This document shows, piece by piece, positions 26,506 to 35,224 of a stretch of 64,000 nucleotides of DNA. The DNA is taken from contig JAJVIC010000009.1 of NCBI GenBank assembly GCA_022072225.1, forward strand, positions 1,044,482-1,108,481. Reading direction: 5' to 3'. How positions within the stretch are numbered: position 1 is the stretch's first letter; each line of letters starts with the position of its first letter. The notes beneath the pieces were generated by a model that had not been told where the DNA came from, ran no database searches, and worked only from the letters and a program-made list of their open reading frames with translations. The position numbers and the translations under genes are program-made. The DNA is from Bacteroidia bacterium. GTDB lineage: Bacteria > Bacteroidota > Bacteroidia > SXHM01.

Positions 26506-28635
26506 ATGCAACTCGAAAAATTCTCTTACGACAATAAGATTGTAAAAATGTTTGCCTACGCCACCCTGCTGTGGGGTATTGTAGGCATGACGGTAGGATT
26601 ACTCATTGCCCTGCAATTGGTATTTCCTGTGCTTAACTTTAATTTTGCTTATACCACTTTCGGGCGTATCCGTCCGCTGCATACCAATGCAGTCATCTTT
26701 GCCTTTGTCGGAAACGGAATTTTTATGGGCGTATATTATTCCCTGCAACGTTTGCTCAAAGCCCGCATGTGGAATGATACCCTGAGCAAAATAAATTTCT
26801 GGGGTTGGCAGCTCATTATTGTAGCGGCAGCAGTAACCCTTCCGCTCGGATTAACCACCAGTAAAGAGTATGCAGAGCTTGAGTGGCCCATTGACATTGC
26901 CATAGCCCTAATATGGGTAGTATTTGGCTTGAATATGTTTATGACCATTATTAAACGCAGAGAGCGCCACCTCTATGTAGCCATCTGGTTCTACATTGCC
27001 ACCTTTATTACCGTTGCCGTGCTCCACATTGTTAACTCATTTGAAATGCCGGTTAGTCTGTTCAAAAGCTATTCGTTCTATGCGGGTGTGCAGGATGCCC
27101 TGGTGCAGTGGTGGTATGGTCACAACGCGGTAGCGTTTTTCTTAACCACACCTTACTTAGGCTTGATGTATTACTTCATTCCTAAAATTGCCAACCGTCC
27201 GGTTTACTCATACCGCCTTTCTATCGTTCACTTCTGGGCATTGATTTTTCTTTACATCTGGGCAGGTCCTCACCATTTGCTTTATACTGCTTTACCTGAC
27301 TGGGCACAATCTCTTGGTACAGTATTCTCTATCATGCTTATTGCGCCATCATGGGGTGGTATGATTAATGGATTACTTACCCTCCGCGGTGCCTGGGATC
27401 GTGTGCGTGAAAATCCGGTGTTGAAATTTATGGTGGTGGCTATTACCTGCTACGGTATGGCAACCTTTGAAGGACCTATGCTTTCCCTGAAAAGTGTGAA
27501 TGCAATCAGCCACTTCACCGACTGGACCATTGCACACGTACACGTAGGTGCATTAGGTTGGAACGGTTTACTCACCTTCGGTATTCTCTACTTCCTTATC
27601 CCTAAAATGTTCAATACCAAACTGTATTCCGAGAAGTTGGCAAACACTCACTTCTGGTTGGCTACATTGGGTATCATTTTCTATGCGCTGCCAATGTATT
27701 GGGCAGGTCTGGTACAGTTCGGTATGTGGAGACAATTTACTCCCGAAGGTTTCCTTGCCTATCCTAATTTCCTTGAAACAGTAACACAACTGAAACCATT
27801 GTATGCACTGCGTTCATTTGGTGGATTGTTATACCTGAGCGGTGTTTTTGTAATGCTGTATAACATTGTAAAAACAGTGAAAGCAGGAAGTTTTGTTGAC
27901 AACGAAGCAGCAGAAGCTCCCGCGCTGGCAAAAGATTATACCGTACATGCAGGTGAAGGCTGGCACCGTTGGATTGAACGCAGACCAATTCAAATGTTGG
28001 TGTTTTCGCTGATAGTAATTTCTATCGGTGGTCTCATAGAAATTGTTCCAACCTTCCTCATCAAATCTAATATCCCGACTATTGCAAGTGTAAAACCATA
28101 TACACCGCTGGAGTTGCAAGGTCGCGATATTTACATCCGCGAAGGTTGCAACAACTGTCACTCACAAATGATTCGCCCGTTCCGTTTTGAAACTGAACGT
28201 TACGGTGAATACAGCAAAGCAGGAGAGTTTGTATATGATCACCCTTTTCTGTGGGGATCAAAACGTACAGGCCCTGATTTGCACAGAACAGGAGGTAAGT
28301 ATCCTGACTCATGGCACTATAATCACATGTTGGATCCTGAGAGCATGAGTGCAGGAACCATTATGCCTGCTTACCCTTGGTTGCATACTGCCGAGTTAGA
28401 CATTACCAGTACAGCTGCAAAAATCAGCGCCATGCGTACCATAGGTGTTCCGTATCCCGAAGGATATGAAAACATTGCCAACGAAGACCTTGCTTATCAG
28501 GCCGATCAGATTGTAAAAAATCTCGAAAAGGATAAAATACAGGCATTACCTAATACAGAAATTATTGCTCTTATAGCTTACCTGCAACGTTTGGGAACTG
28601 ATATAAAAGCAGATAAAGCACAGGCGCAGAAGTAA
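26506..28635 (+). CDS. ccoNO: Cytochrome cbb3 oxidase, fused subunits I and II (CcoN-CcoO)
   Basis: A 709-residue fusion. The N-terminal part (about residues 1-470) is CcoN, the haem b / haem b3-CuB catalytic subunit, with many membrane helices and metal-binding His in segments such as RIRPLHTNAVIFAFVGNG, WYGHNAVAFFLTTPYLG, WAGPHHLLYTALPDW and AHVHVGALGWNG. The C-terminal part (about 505-709) is CcoO, a membrane-anchored monohaem cytochrome with CNNCH (the CxxCH motif) and the axial Met in AGTIMPAYPWL. The ATG at 26506 (MQLEKFSYDNKIV) is chosen over the upstream in-frame one because it begins at the family start. CcoN-CcoO fusion is common in Bacteroidota. Confidence 0.95.
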   Translation: MQLEKFSYDNKIVKMFAYATLLWGIVGMTVGLLIALQLVFPVLNFNFAYTTFGRIRPLHTNAVIFAFVGNGIFMGVYYSLQRLLKARMWNDTLSKINFWGWQLIIVAAAVTLPLGLTTSKEYAELEWPIDIAIALIWVVFGLNMFMTIIKRRERHLYVAIWFYIATFITVAVLHIVNSFEMPVSLFKSYSFYAGVQDALVQWWYGHNAVAFFLTTPYLGLMYYFIPKIANRPVYSYRLSIVHFWALIFLYIWAGPHHLLYTALPDWAQSLGTVFSIMLIAPSWGGMINGLLTLRGAWDRVRENPVLKFMVVAITCYGMATFEGPMLSLKSVNAISHFTDWTIAHVHVGALGWNGLLTFGILYFLIPKMFNTKLYSEKLANTHFWLATLGIIFYALPMYWAGLVQFGMWRQFTPEGFLAYPNFLETVTQLKPLYALRSFGGLLYLSGVFVMLYNIVKTVKAGSFVDNEAAEAPALAKDYTVHAGEGWHRWIERRPIQMLVFSLIVISIGGLIEIVPTFLIKSNIPTIASVKPYTPLELQGRDIYIREGCNNCHSQMIRPFRFETERYGEYSKAGEFVYDHPFLWGSKRTGPDLHRTGGKYPDSWHYNHMLDPESMSAGTIMPAYPWLHTAELDITSTAAKISAMRTIGVPYPEGYENIANEDLAYQADQIVKNLEKDKIQALPNTEIIALIAYLQRLGTDIKADKAQAQK

Positions 28636-28665
28636 TAACAACGAACCCTCTAAAACAGCAAACCC

Positions 28666-28839
28666 ATGTTGAAATTTGTAAAACATCACCTCACCAACAT
28701 TACCGGAATTGAGATATACCCACTCGTTTCCTTCGGAATTTTCTTTATCTTTTTTGTAGGACTTCTTGCTTATGTACTAATGGAAAGAAAAGAGTACATA
28801 AAAGAAATGAAAAAAATGCCTTTAGACGATATTATCTAA
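28666..28839 (+). CDS. ccoQ: Small cbb3 subunit CcoQ-like
   Basis: A 57-residue protein with one hydrophobic helix (about residues 15-40, YPLVSFGIFFIFFVGLLAYVLM) and a charged, Lys/Glu-rich tail. Its position between ccoNO and ccoP and its length suit CcoQ, the small subunit that stabilises CcoP in the complex. The sequence is short and family recognition rests on position. Confidence 0.75.
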   Translation: MLKFVKHHLTNITGIEIYPLVSFGIFFIFFVGLLAYVLMERKEYIKEMKKMPLDDII

Positions 28840-28861
28840 CAACCCTAAAACGTTCACTATT

Positions 28862-30028
28862 ATGAACCACATCAAAAATATATTTCAGAAAGCAGTTTTA
28901 TCTGCATTCATGTTCTTAGTATCAGGAAATCTGATAGCGGCAGAAACACCACAGGTTCCCTGGAGAAATCTGAAGTTTGCAACCGAAACATCAACGTTTT
29001 GGTTTCTTACCGGATTAGCACTTTTCCTCCTGGTACTTATCATTGTGCTTGCCGGTGTTTTAAAAAGCATAGTTTCCAATAAAGACTTGTGGCTTAAAAA
29101 AGCATCGGGAAATAAAGCAGCATCAGTAATTTTTATTGCCCTGATGACACTTCCTGCTTCATCAGCTTTTGCGCAGGCAGCAAGTCCTGAATCTGCACCC
29201 CTGGTGGTAATGACCGAAGATATTTTTTGGGTTTTAGTTACCGTAAATTTTGTATTACTGTCATTGTTGTTTGCAATTCTGCTGCTGATAAAAAATCTGC
29301 TGAAAAGCCTGAAAGGAGAAGATGTTTCGGAAGCAGCACCTGTTAAACAGGATATTTGGGCAGGCGCATTGAATGCCGCAGTGCCTGTTGAGCGCGAAGG
29401 TGAAATTATGATGGATCATGAATATGATGGCATTCGTGAATTGGACAACAACCTGCCCCCTTGGTGGATTTGGGGTTTTTATTTCACTATTGCATTTGCA
29501 GGAGTTTATCTTACTTATTACCACATTACCGGCAAAGGCGATTTAATGATAGCAGAATACAATAAACAAATGGAAGAAGGGCGCTTGCAAAAAGAAGCTT
29601 ACCTTGCTAAAGCCGGAGCCAAAGTAGATGAAAATACTGTTGTTGCATTTACAGAAGCCGCCCAGTTAGACAAAGGAAAAGAAACCTTTAAAACCTATTG
29701 TGCAGCTTGTCACGGTCAGGCAGGTGAGGGTGGAGTAGGGCCTAACTTTGCAGACGAGTATTGGATACACGGTGGTGGCATCAAAAACATTTTCAAAACT
29801 GTAAAATACGGTGTTCCTGCAAAAGGTATGATAGCATGGGAGGCACAACTTACCCCTGTACAAATTCAGGAAGTATCAAGTTACATACTTACTCTTAAAG
29901 GTACTAATCCTGCCAATGCTAAAGAACCGCAAGGCGAATTGTGGTCAGAAGGTGGAGCAGTACCAGCTGCTCAACCTGACAGCGCAGTTGCAGACAGCGC
30001 TAAATCGCCCGTTGCAGTTAATCAGTAA
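28862..30028 (+). CDS. ccoP: Cytochrome cbb3 oxidase, cytochrome c subunit (CcoP)
   Basis: A 388-residue membrane-anchored cytochrome c. An N-terminal extension contains up to two hydrophobic segments before the CcoP N-terminal signature DGIRELDNNLPPWWIWGFYFTIAFAGVYLTYYH (about residues 190-222). The single haem-binding motif is CAACH (about 282-286), with the axial Met later in KGMIAWEAQLTP. Proteobacterial CcoP is usually dihaem, so the one visible CxxCH marks the shorter monohaem form. It would pass electrons from a periplasmic donor to CcoO/CcoN. Confidence 0.93.
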   Translation: MNHIKNIFQKAVLSAFMFLVSGNLIAAETPQVPWRNLKFATETSTFWFLTGLALFLLVLIIVLAGVLKSIVSNKDLWLKKASGNKAASVIFIALMTLPASSAFAQAASPESAPLVVMTEDIFWVLVTVNFVLLSLLFAILLLIKNLLKSLKGEDVSEAAPVKQDIWAGALNAAVPVEREGEIMMDHEYDGIRELDNNLPPWWIWGFYFTIAFAGVYLTYYHITGKGDLMIAEYNKQMEEGRLQKEAYLAKAGAKVDENTVVAFTEAAQLDKGKETFKTYCAACHGQAGEGGVGPNFADEYWIHGGGIKNIFKTVKYGVPAKGMIAWEAQLTPVQIQEVSSYILTLKGTNPANAKEPQGELWSEGGAVPAAQPDSAVADSAKSPVAVNQ

Positions 30029-30105
30029 TCCATAATTTTAATAGCCGGAAGCAGCGGGAGAATTGTGTAGAAAAACCTATCAGTTTTTATTAATTCAGAG
30101 AAGTA

Positions 30106-31533
30106 ATGGCTATTAATTTTGACATAAAAGACCCGGAAGGAACCTTTAGGGATTCTATCAGCACTATTGATAAAGAAGGTCATCGCAGATGGATATTTCC
30201 TAAGAAACCGGCAGGCAAATATTACAATGCACGTACCATTGTAAGTGTAGTACTTCTTGGCTTTTTATTCTCCGGTCCGTTTATTCGCATTGGCGGTGAA
30301 CCCTTGCTGATGATGAATATCATTCAGCGAAAGTTTGTGTTATTCGGACAGGTTTTCTGGCCCCAGGATTTTTACATCTTCGGTTTGGCGATGATTACCT
30401 TTTTGGTATTCATTATCGTGTTTACTGTAATCTTCGGCAGGGTATTCTGCGGCTGGGTTTGTCCGCAAACCATTTTTATGGAAATGGTATTCCGTAAAAT
30501 TGAATATTGGATTGAAGGAGACTGGAAGCAGCAACAGGCATTGGATAAAATGCCCTGGAACACCGAAAAGATATGGAAGAAAACATTGAAGCATGTTGTT
30601 TTTTACATCATCTCGTTTTTTATTGCAAATACTTTTCTTGCCTATATTATTGGCAGTGATGAGTTGATGAAAATTATCACAGATCCTCCGCAACAACATA
30701 TTGGAGGACTTATCTCCATAATGATTTTCAGTGCTGTGTTTTATGGAGTTTTTTCCAGATTTCGCGAGCAGGTTTGTTTGGTAGTTTGTCCTTATGGAAG
30801 GTTGCAGGGGGTTTTACTTGACCGCAATTCCATTGTAGTAGCTTACGATAAAGTGCGTGGCGAAGCGCGTGCTAAATTTCATAAAAACGAGAATCGAGCT
30901 GAACTCGGAAAAGGTGATTGCATTGATTGTCACCATTGCGTTGATGTGTGTCCAACGGGAATTGACATCCGTAACGGAACCCAGTTGGAGTGTGTGAACT
31001 GTACGGCCTGCATTGATGCTTGCAACCACATGATGAAAAGCGTGAATCTGAAACCGGGGCTAATTCGTTATGCTTCAGAGAGTGAGATTGCAGAAAGCAA
31101 GCCGTTTAAATTTACCACAAGGATGAAAGCGTATTCAACATTGCTTATCTTGTTAATTGTTGCAATGACGGCTTTGCTCGTAACCAGAAGCGATATTTCG
31201 GCTACGCTTTTGCGCACACCCGGAATACTATATCAGGAGCAGGAGGGCGGCAAAATCAGTAATTTGTATAATTACAAAATCATAAATAAAACCAATCATG
31301 CAATTCCGCTAACATTGAAACCGCTTGATTCCAATATAGAACTGAAATTGGTAGGACACGATAATGTAATGCTTAATGAACAGGGAATGGCGCAGGGAGC
31401 ATTGTTTATCTATGCAAGTAAAAGCGATCTGAAAAAAATGAAGTCTAAATTTACAATCGGAATTTATTCAGGCGATGAGTTGTTATACAAAGTAAAAACA
31501 ACTTTCATAGGTCCTGCAACATTAAAAAAGTAA
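30106..31533 (+). CDS. ccoG: Cytochrome c oxidase accessory protein (CcoG/FixG)
   Basis: A 475-residue membrane protein of the NapH/MauN/CcoG family that has a role in copper delivery to cbb3 oxidase. Several membrane helices fill the first third. Two CxxxCP-type motifs are FCGWVCP and CLVVCPYG. Two 4Fe-4S clusters are bound by CIDCHHCVDVCP and CVNCTACIDAC (about residues 270-310). The C-terminal Ig-like domain is periplasmic. It begins the second half of the cco cluster and is followed 3 bp later by ccoH. Confidence 0.95.
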   Translation: MAINFDIKDPEGTFRDSISTIDKEGHRRWIFPKKPAGKYYNARTIVSVVLLGFLFSGPFIRIGGEPLLMMNIIQRKFVLFGQVFWPQDFYIFGLAMITFLVFIIVFTVIFGRVFCGWVCPQTIFMEMVFRKIEYWIEGDWKQQQALDKMPWNTEKIWKKTLKHVVFYIISFFIANTFLAYIIGSDELMKIITDPPQQHIGGLISIMIFSAVFYGVFSRFREQVCLVVCPYGRLQGVLLDRNSIVVAYDKVRGEARAKFHKNENRAELGKGDCIDCHHCVDVCPTGIDIRNGTQLECVNCTACIDACNHMMKSVNLKPGLIRYASESEIAESKPFKFTTRMKAYSTLLILLIVAMTALLVTRSDISATLLRTPGILYQEQEGGKISNLYNYKIINKTNHAIPLTLKPLDSNIELKLVGHDNVMLNEQGMAQGALFIYASKSDLKKMKSKFTIGIYSGDELLYKVKTTFIGPATLKK

Positions 31534-31536
31534 ATC

Positions 31537-31962
31537 ATGAATTGGGGTTATAAAATTGCAATATTCTATACAGCCTTTGCAGTATTTATTATTGCGTTGG
31601 TAGTAGTCAGTTTTAATCAAAAGTTTGATTTGGTAACAGAAGATTATTACGATAAAGAACTGAAATTTCAGGAGCAGATTGATAAGCAGAATTTAGCGAA
31701 TGCAAATAGCAAACAGGTAGTCTGGAAATACGAAGGCAAGTCACTGCACCTCCTCTTTCCGGCCAATGAAAATGTAAGTGGTGAAATAAAACTATTCCGC
31801 CCTTCCGATGCTGCAATGGATTTTAAAGTAGCGGTAGCTCCTGATAGTTCAGGTAATCAACAGATAGACTTAACTGCAGCAAGCAGCGGTAAATATTTAC
31901 TGCAAATAGACTGGAATGAAAATGGTAAAGCTTATTTTCAGGAAAGTGTAATTATTCTGTAA
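31537..31962 (+). CDS. ccoH: FixH/CcoH-family protein
   Basis: A 141-residue protein with an N-terminal membrane helix (MNWGYKIAIFYTAFAVFIIALVVVSF) and a soluble extracytoplasmic domain with the DYYDKELKFQEQIDK signature of the FixH family. FixH/CcoH is needed for cbb3 assembly. It begins 3 bp after ccoG and ends 1 bp before the TauE/SafE-like gene. Confidence 0.9.
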   Translation: MNWGYKIAIFYTAFAVFIIALVVVSFNQKFDLVTEDYYDKELKFQEQIDKQNLANANSKQVVWKYEGKSLHLLFPANENVSGEIKLFRPSDAAMDFKVAVAPDSSGNQQIDLTAASSGKYLLQIDWNENGKAYFQESVIIL

Positions 31963-31963
31963 T

Positions 31964-32656
31964 ATGCTTTGGGCTGCATTTACATTGGGTTTGTTAGGGA
32001 GTTTTCACTGCATAGGAATGTGCGGGCCTATAGCACTTGCATTGCCTGTTGGCGGAAAAAGTACAGCAGAAAGATTGGTAGCTGCCTTTATTTATAACTC
32101 AGGAAGAATTCTGACCTATTCTTTATTTGGTATTTTGTTTGGTATTATTGGAAAGACTTTTGCGCTGGCGGGGTGGCAGCAAGCATTTTCCATTACTGTA
32201 GGAGTATTAATCGTACTTTCAATTCTTGTTCCCGGTATATTAGGCAGCGGTACTAGAATTTCAGGTTTTGCTTATGGTTTTACTTCCAGCATAAAAAGCG
32301 GAATGAAGAACTTTTTTCAGCAACGAACATTTTATTCCTTCTTTTTTATTGGAATGTTAAACGGTTTGTTGCCTTGCGGATTAGTTTATCTTGCAGTTGC
32401 AGGCGCTTCAGCTACTTCAGGCGCAATAGAAGGCGCAGCTTACATGGCATTGTTCGGTGCCGGAACTTTACCGGTTATGTTGTCTGTAATTGTAGCCGGC
32501 AATTTTATAAGTGTTAATATCAGTAATCACATTCGTATGGCAATGCCTTATGTTATTCTTCTTATAGGCGTGTTGTTTATTTTGCGTGGTCTTAATCTGG
32601 GTATTCCTTATCTCAGCCCCAAAATGAGCAAGGGGGAAGTGCATAAGTGTCATTGA
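31964..32656 (+). CDS. Sulfite exporter TauE/SafE-like membrane protein
   Basis: A 230-residue membrane protein with about six hydrophobic helices. The N-terminal FHCIGMCGPIALALP carries the Cys pair of the SafE/CcoH2-type proteins that accompany cbb3 operons in Bacteroidota, where copper delivery is the usual inference. GLLPCGLVYLAVAGA is a second signature of this fold. It is co-transcribed with ccoH (1-bp gap). The chromosomal core appears to end just downstream at the tRNA-Leu fragment. Confidence 0.85.
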   Translation: MLWAAFTLGLLGSFHCIGMCGPIALALPVGGKSTAERLVAAFIYNSGRILTYSLFGILFGIIGKTFALAGWQQAFSITVGVLIVLSILVPGILGSGTRISGFAYGFTSSIKSGMKNFFQQRTFYSFFFIGMLNGLLPCGLVYLAVAGASATSGAIEGAAYMALFGAGTLPVMLSVIVAGNFISVNISNHIRMAMPYVILLIGVLFILRGLNLGIPYLSPKMSKGEVHKCH

Positions 32657-32688
32657 AAAAAAAAGCGAGTTGATTAATCAACTCGCTT
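32656..32688 (-). terminator. Intrinsic terminator of the tRNA-Leu gene (minus strand)
   Basis: A perfect 22-bp palindrome (32665-32686; GCGAGTTGAT mirrored by ATCAACTCGC) is followed on the minus strand by nine T. It lies immediately 3' of the tRNA-Leu fragment and also closes the TauE/SafE-like gene on the other strand. Confidence 0.85.
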
Positions 32689-32690
32689 AG

Positions 32691-32747
32691 TACCCGGGAC
32701 GGGACTTGAACCCGTACAGCCGCAATGGCCACAGGATTTTAAGTCCT
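32691..32747 (-). pseudogene. 3' half of tRNA-Leu(UAA): integration-site remnant (att junction)
   Basis: On the minus strand the sequence holds an anticodon stem-loop (AGGA-CTTAAAA-TCCT, anticodon TAA), a long variable arm, a T arm ACGGG-TTCAAGT-CCCGT and the 3' acceptor strand CCCGGGT plus discriminator A. Upstream bases do not form a D arm or the matching 5' acceptor strand. The tRNA is therefore only a 3' half, the situation left at one end when an element integrates into a tRNA gene. A functional copy is expected at the other junction, outside the window or not recognised. Confidence 0.82.
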
Positions 32748-32889
32748 TTTTTAATTGATATCTGTTGGTGTCATTTGTGCCAAAACCCAGTAAAATCAAG
32801 GGTTCTGTTCATAACTTCAACCATTAAAATTTGAATGAAAACGCAATTTGTTGTACCTATGTTGTACCAATTTTAAAGCGTTAAATTCA

Positions 32890-34104
32890 ATGGCAACTAT
32901 CAAAGCAGTACTTCGGAAAAAATGTAACAAAGACAACACTTTTCCCCTTGCTCTTCGTATCACCAAAAATAGGAAAACATCCTTCATTCACTTAGGATAT
33001 AATCTGACACCTGAGCAATGGGATGAAGCTGAAAGCAGGGTAAAGAAAAATCATCCTAATGCTACACGGCTTAATAATTTCATAACTCACATACTTGCAG
33101 AAGCCGGTGATCATGCATTAGAACTGGAAACAAAGAAAAAAATACTTACCTCACGAAATATCCGGGACAAAGTAAAAGATGGAAGCGAGGGATATTCTTT
33201 CTTCAAACTAGCAGATGCATATGCTCGCAATTTAAAATCATCAGGCAGTTTCAACCGCTATTCAGCAGAAGTGCCACGTATCAATCGCTTTCGGGAATTT
33301 GTAAAACGCGACATTTCGTTTGAAGAAATCAATGTACCACTCTTAAAAGACTTTCAAGCGTATTTACGGGGTACCAGGAACATTACAGAGCGTACGGTGG
33401 TAAATCACCTAATAGTGCTCCGTACCATTTTTAATCAAGCAATTAATGGTCATCTCGTAGATGCAAAATATTATCCTTTTGGAAAACGTGGCATTAAAAT
33501 CAAATTTCCTGACAGTGCCAAAATTGGTTTTAGTCAAGCTGAAGTTACCCTCTTTGAAGATGCAAAACTGCCCGTAGGGTCAGCACAAGACATTGCTCGT
33601 GATATGTGGCTTATCTCCTTTTATTTTGCTGGTATGCGTGGCTCTGATGTCTTCCGCTTTAGAAAGAGCGAAATTATTGATGGCCGGCTTTACTATGCCA
33701 TGGGAAAGAATAATAAATATGATTCAGTAAAAATTGTTCCAAAAGCGCAAGCTATTCTTGATAAATACCTGTACTATAACCTTCCACATGACCTTGTTTT
33801 CCCTGCATTACAAGACGTGAAAAACATGGATGATACCTATGAAGTTCAAAAGCGTATTTCTGAAGTTCGACACAACGCAAATAAAGCATTGAAACGATTA
33901 GCGCAATCGTTAGGAATTACCAAATCACCAACGCTGCATATTGCACGGCATAGCTTCGGAAATATCGTAGGTGATAAAAATATCCCTCCACAGCTTCTTC
34001 AAAAACTGTATCGCCACACTTCAATTACCACAACAATTGGGTATCAGAACAATTTCAAGTTTAAACAAACTGACGATGTGCTCGAAACCGTTTTAAACGG
34101 CTAA
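32890..34104 (+). CDS. Tyrosine recombinase (element integrase)
   Basis: A 404-residue phage-type integrase. An N-terminal arm-binding region (about residues 1-90, MATIKAVLRKKCNKDNTFPLALRI) is followed by a SAM-like core-binding domain (about 100-210) and a catalytic domain. The catalytic residues visible are Arg in GMRGSDVFRF, His and Arg in LHIARHSFGN, His in RHTSITTTIGY, and the nucleophilic Tyr in the same IGYQNNF. The start at 32890 is taken because the N terminus then matches the family; the in-frame ATG at 32848 only adds 14 residues. It stands next to the split tRNA-Leu, so it is almost certainly the enzyme that placed the island here. Confidence 0.95.
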   Translation: MATIKAVLRKKCNKDNTFPLALRITKNRKTSFIHLGYNLTPEQWDEAESRVKKNHPNATRLNNFITHILAEAGDHALELETKKKILTSRNIRDKVKDGSEGYSFFKLADAYARNLKSSGSFNRYSAEVPRINRFREFVKRDISFEEINVPLLKDFQAYLRGTRNITERTVVNHLIVLRTIFNQAINGHLVDAKYYPFGKRGIKIKFPDSAKIGFSQAEVTLFEDAKLPVGSAQDIARDMWLISFYFAGMRGSDVFRFRKSEIIDGRLYYAMGKNNKYDSVKIVPKAQAILDKYLYYNLPHDLVFPALQDVKNMDDTYEVQKRISEVRHNANKALKRLAQSLGITKSPTLHIARHSFGNIVGDKNIPPQLLQKLYRHTSITTTIGYQNNFKFKQTDDVLETVLNG

Positions 34105-34125
34105 ATTCCTTGCTTCTGTTAAAGT

Positions 34126-34157
34126 AAAGCCTCGGACTTCGGTTCGGGGCTTTTTTA
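34126..34157 (+). terminator. Intrinsic terminator after the integrase
   Basis: AAAGCCTCGGAC... pairs with ...GGTTCGGGGCTTTTTT, leaving a T run at 34151-34156. It lies 22 bp after the integrase stop. Confidence 0.75.
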
Positions 34158-34339
34158 TACTTCAAAGTGCTTCAAGCCGTTTTGGAGGGCTTCAAATCCT
34201 TGGAGGTGAATTTTTCTTATTTACTCTTTAATAAGCAAATATTTTACCGTTGATAATCAATAGATTATGAAAAAACTTCAAAATTCTTGGATTTTTTATG
34301 ACTCACCCAGATATATACTTTAAAATAACCTTAAGTCCA

Positions 34340-34489
34340 ATGAGTACGCTACAAACACTACTACTATTTATTCTAATCCTTGCAATTTTTGCATCACTAC
34401 TGCCCAAAACTAAATTTCAACAGTATTTTGAAACACTAAAAATTGCATTCGATTTTGTAATTTCAGTAATCAAATTTTGGAAAAAATAA
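34340..34489 (+). CDS. Possible small membrane protein
   Basis: A 49-codon ORF (MSTLQTLLLFILILAIF...KFWKK) with one strong hydrophobic helix and a basic C terminus. In-frame extension to 34298 is possible. It lies between the integrase terminator and the structured tract. Real small toxin-like or structural membrane peptides look like this, but no support beyond composition is available. Confidence 0.3.
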   Translation: MSTLQTLLLFILILAIFASLLPKTKFQQYFETLKIAFDFVISVIKFWKK

Positions 34490-34512
34490 TTTCCAAAATT
34501 TGATTTGAAGGT

Positions 34513-35194
34513 GCAGGAAAGCCTTCCTGCCAAGATCGCAATCGGCACTGTACTCAGTCCGATTGCTATCTTGCTCCTTACCCTCCTCCCATCCTAATCC
34601 TCAAAATAAATGCGATAGCTTGTTCTTAACCTGCCGGTAGGCTAATCCAAAATCATATTCATATCTCTTCAGATGCTCATAGCACTCGGAGCATCATCTA
34701 AGCCCTAAACAAAATCCTAAACATCGGCTGCTCTCGCTTGCGCCTTTTTCAGGCGAAGCAAGCCTCAGATTTGAGCGTTGGCAAGAAATGCCAATAATAC
34801 CCACTACAGCTCAATTATATCTCTTGACTTTGCCGTAGCAGTATGGAAGCAATGCTGTACCAAAGGTCAGCGTTCTTTCATATTGCGTAAGGCATTAAAA
34901 CCCTGCAAGGGTTTCTCCCTGCGACCAGAGGAAAGCAGGGTGAACCGCTTGCATCCGCTTTCAGCCGAAAGGCTCTTTGGCAAACAAACAGTTTCCGTTA
35001 GGAAGCATTGTTTGCCAATGTGCCTGAAGGCGGTAGTTTCAGGATAACTATTTGTAAACATGGCTATCCTGTAAAACACAGAGAAAGTGTTTTGAAGAAT
35101 ACGCGAAGCTTTTCTTCAAATCGCTTTCTTCCTTATACCTGCCGGAAATCGCTTTTCAAAAAGCTCGTTTTCGAGAGAAGGCGCTTTTTTGAAA
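34513..35194 (+). ncRNA. Candidate large structured RNA (or structured DNA site), about 680 nt
   Basis: This gene-free tract is filled with hairpins. I can place at least twelve: 34513-34530 (7 bp), 34531-34573 (15 bp with one mismatch), 34672-34695, 34736-34763, 34778-34794, 34898-34914, 34917-34940, 34963-34974 (AGCC-GAAA-GGCT), 34977-35018 (11 bp perfect), 35040-35071 (7 bp), 35091-35120 (9 bp), and 35154-35194 with a nested CTCG-TTTT-CGAG. It also looks richer in G+C than its flanks. No convincing ORF crosses it. The plus strand is favoured because it carries the GNRA-type GAAA loop. It could be an ornate noncoding RNA comparable in design to GOLLD or ROOL. An origin of transfer, a replication origin or recombination sites are alternatives. 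Confidence 0.55.
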
Positions 35195-35224
35195 TGGGAT
35201 TGGAGGGGATTGAAAATTGGTGCC

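Noticed and set aside
32691..32800. A complete tRNA-Leu gene
   Set aside because: The bases 5' of the anticodon stem do not give a D arm or the pairing 5' acceptor strand.
34917..34940. GAGGAAAG in a CCCTGC/GCAGGG stem, suggesting RNase P RNA
   Set aside because: No matching AGAAACCC-type partner or other RNase P core was found, so the similarity is chance.
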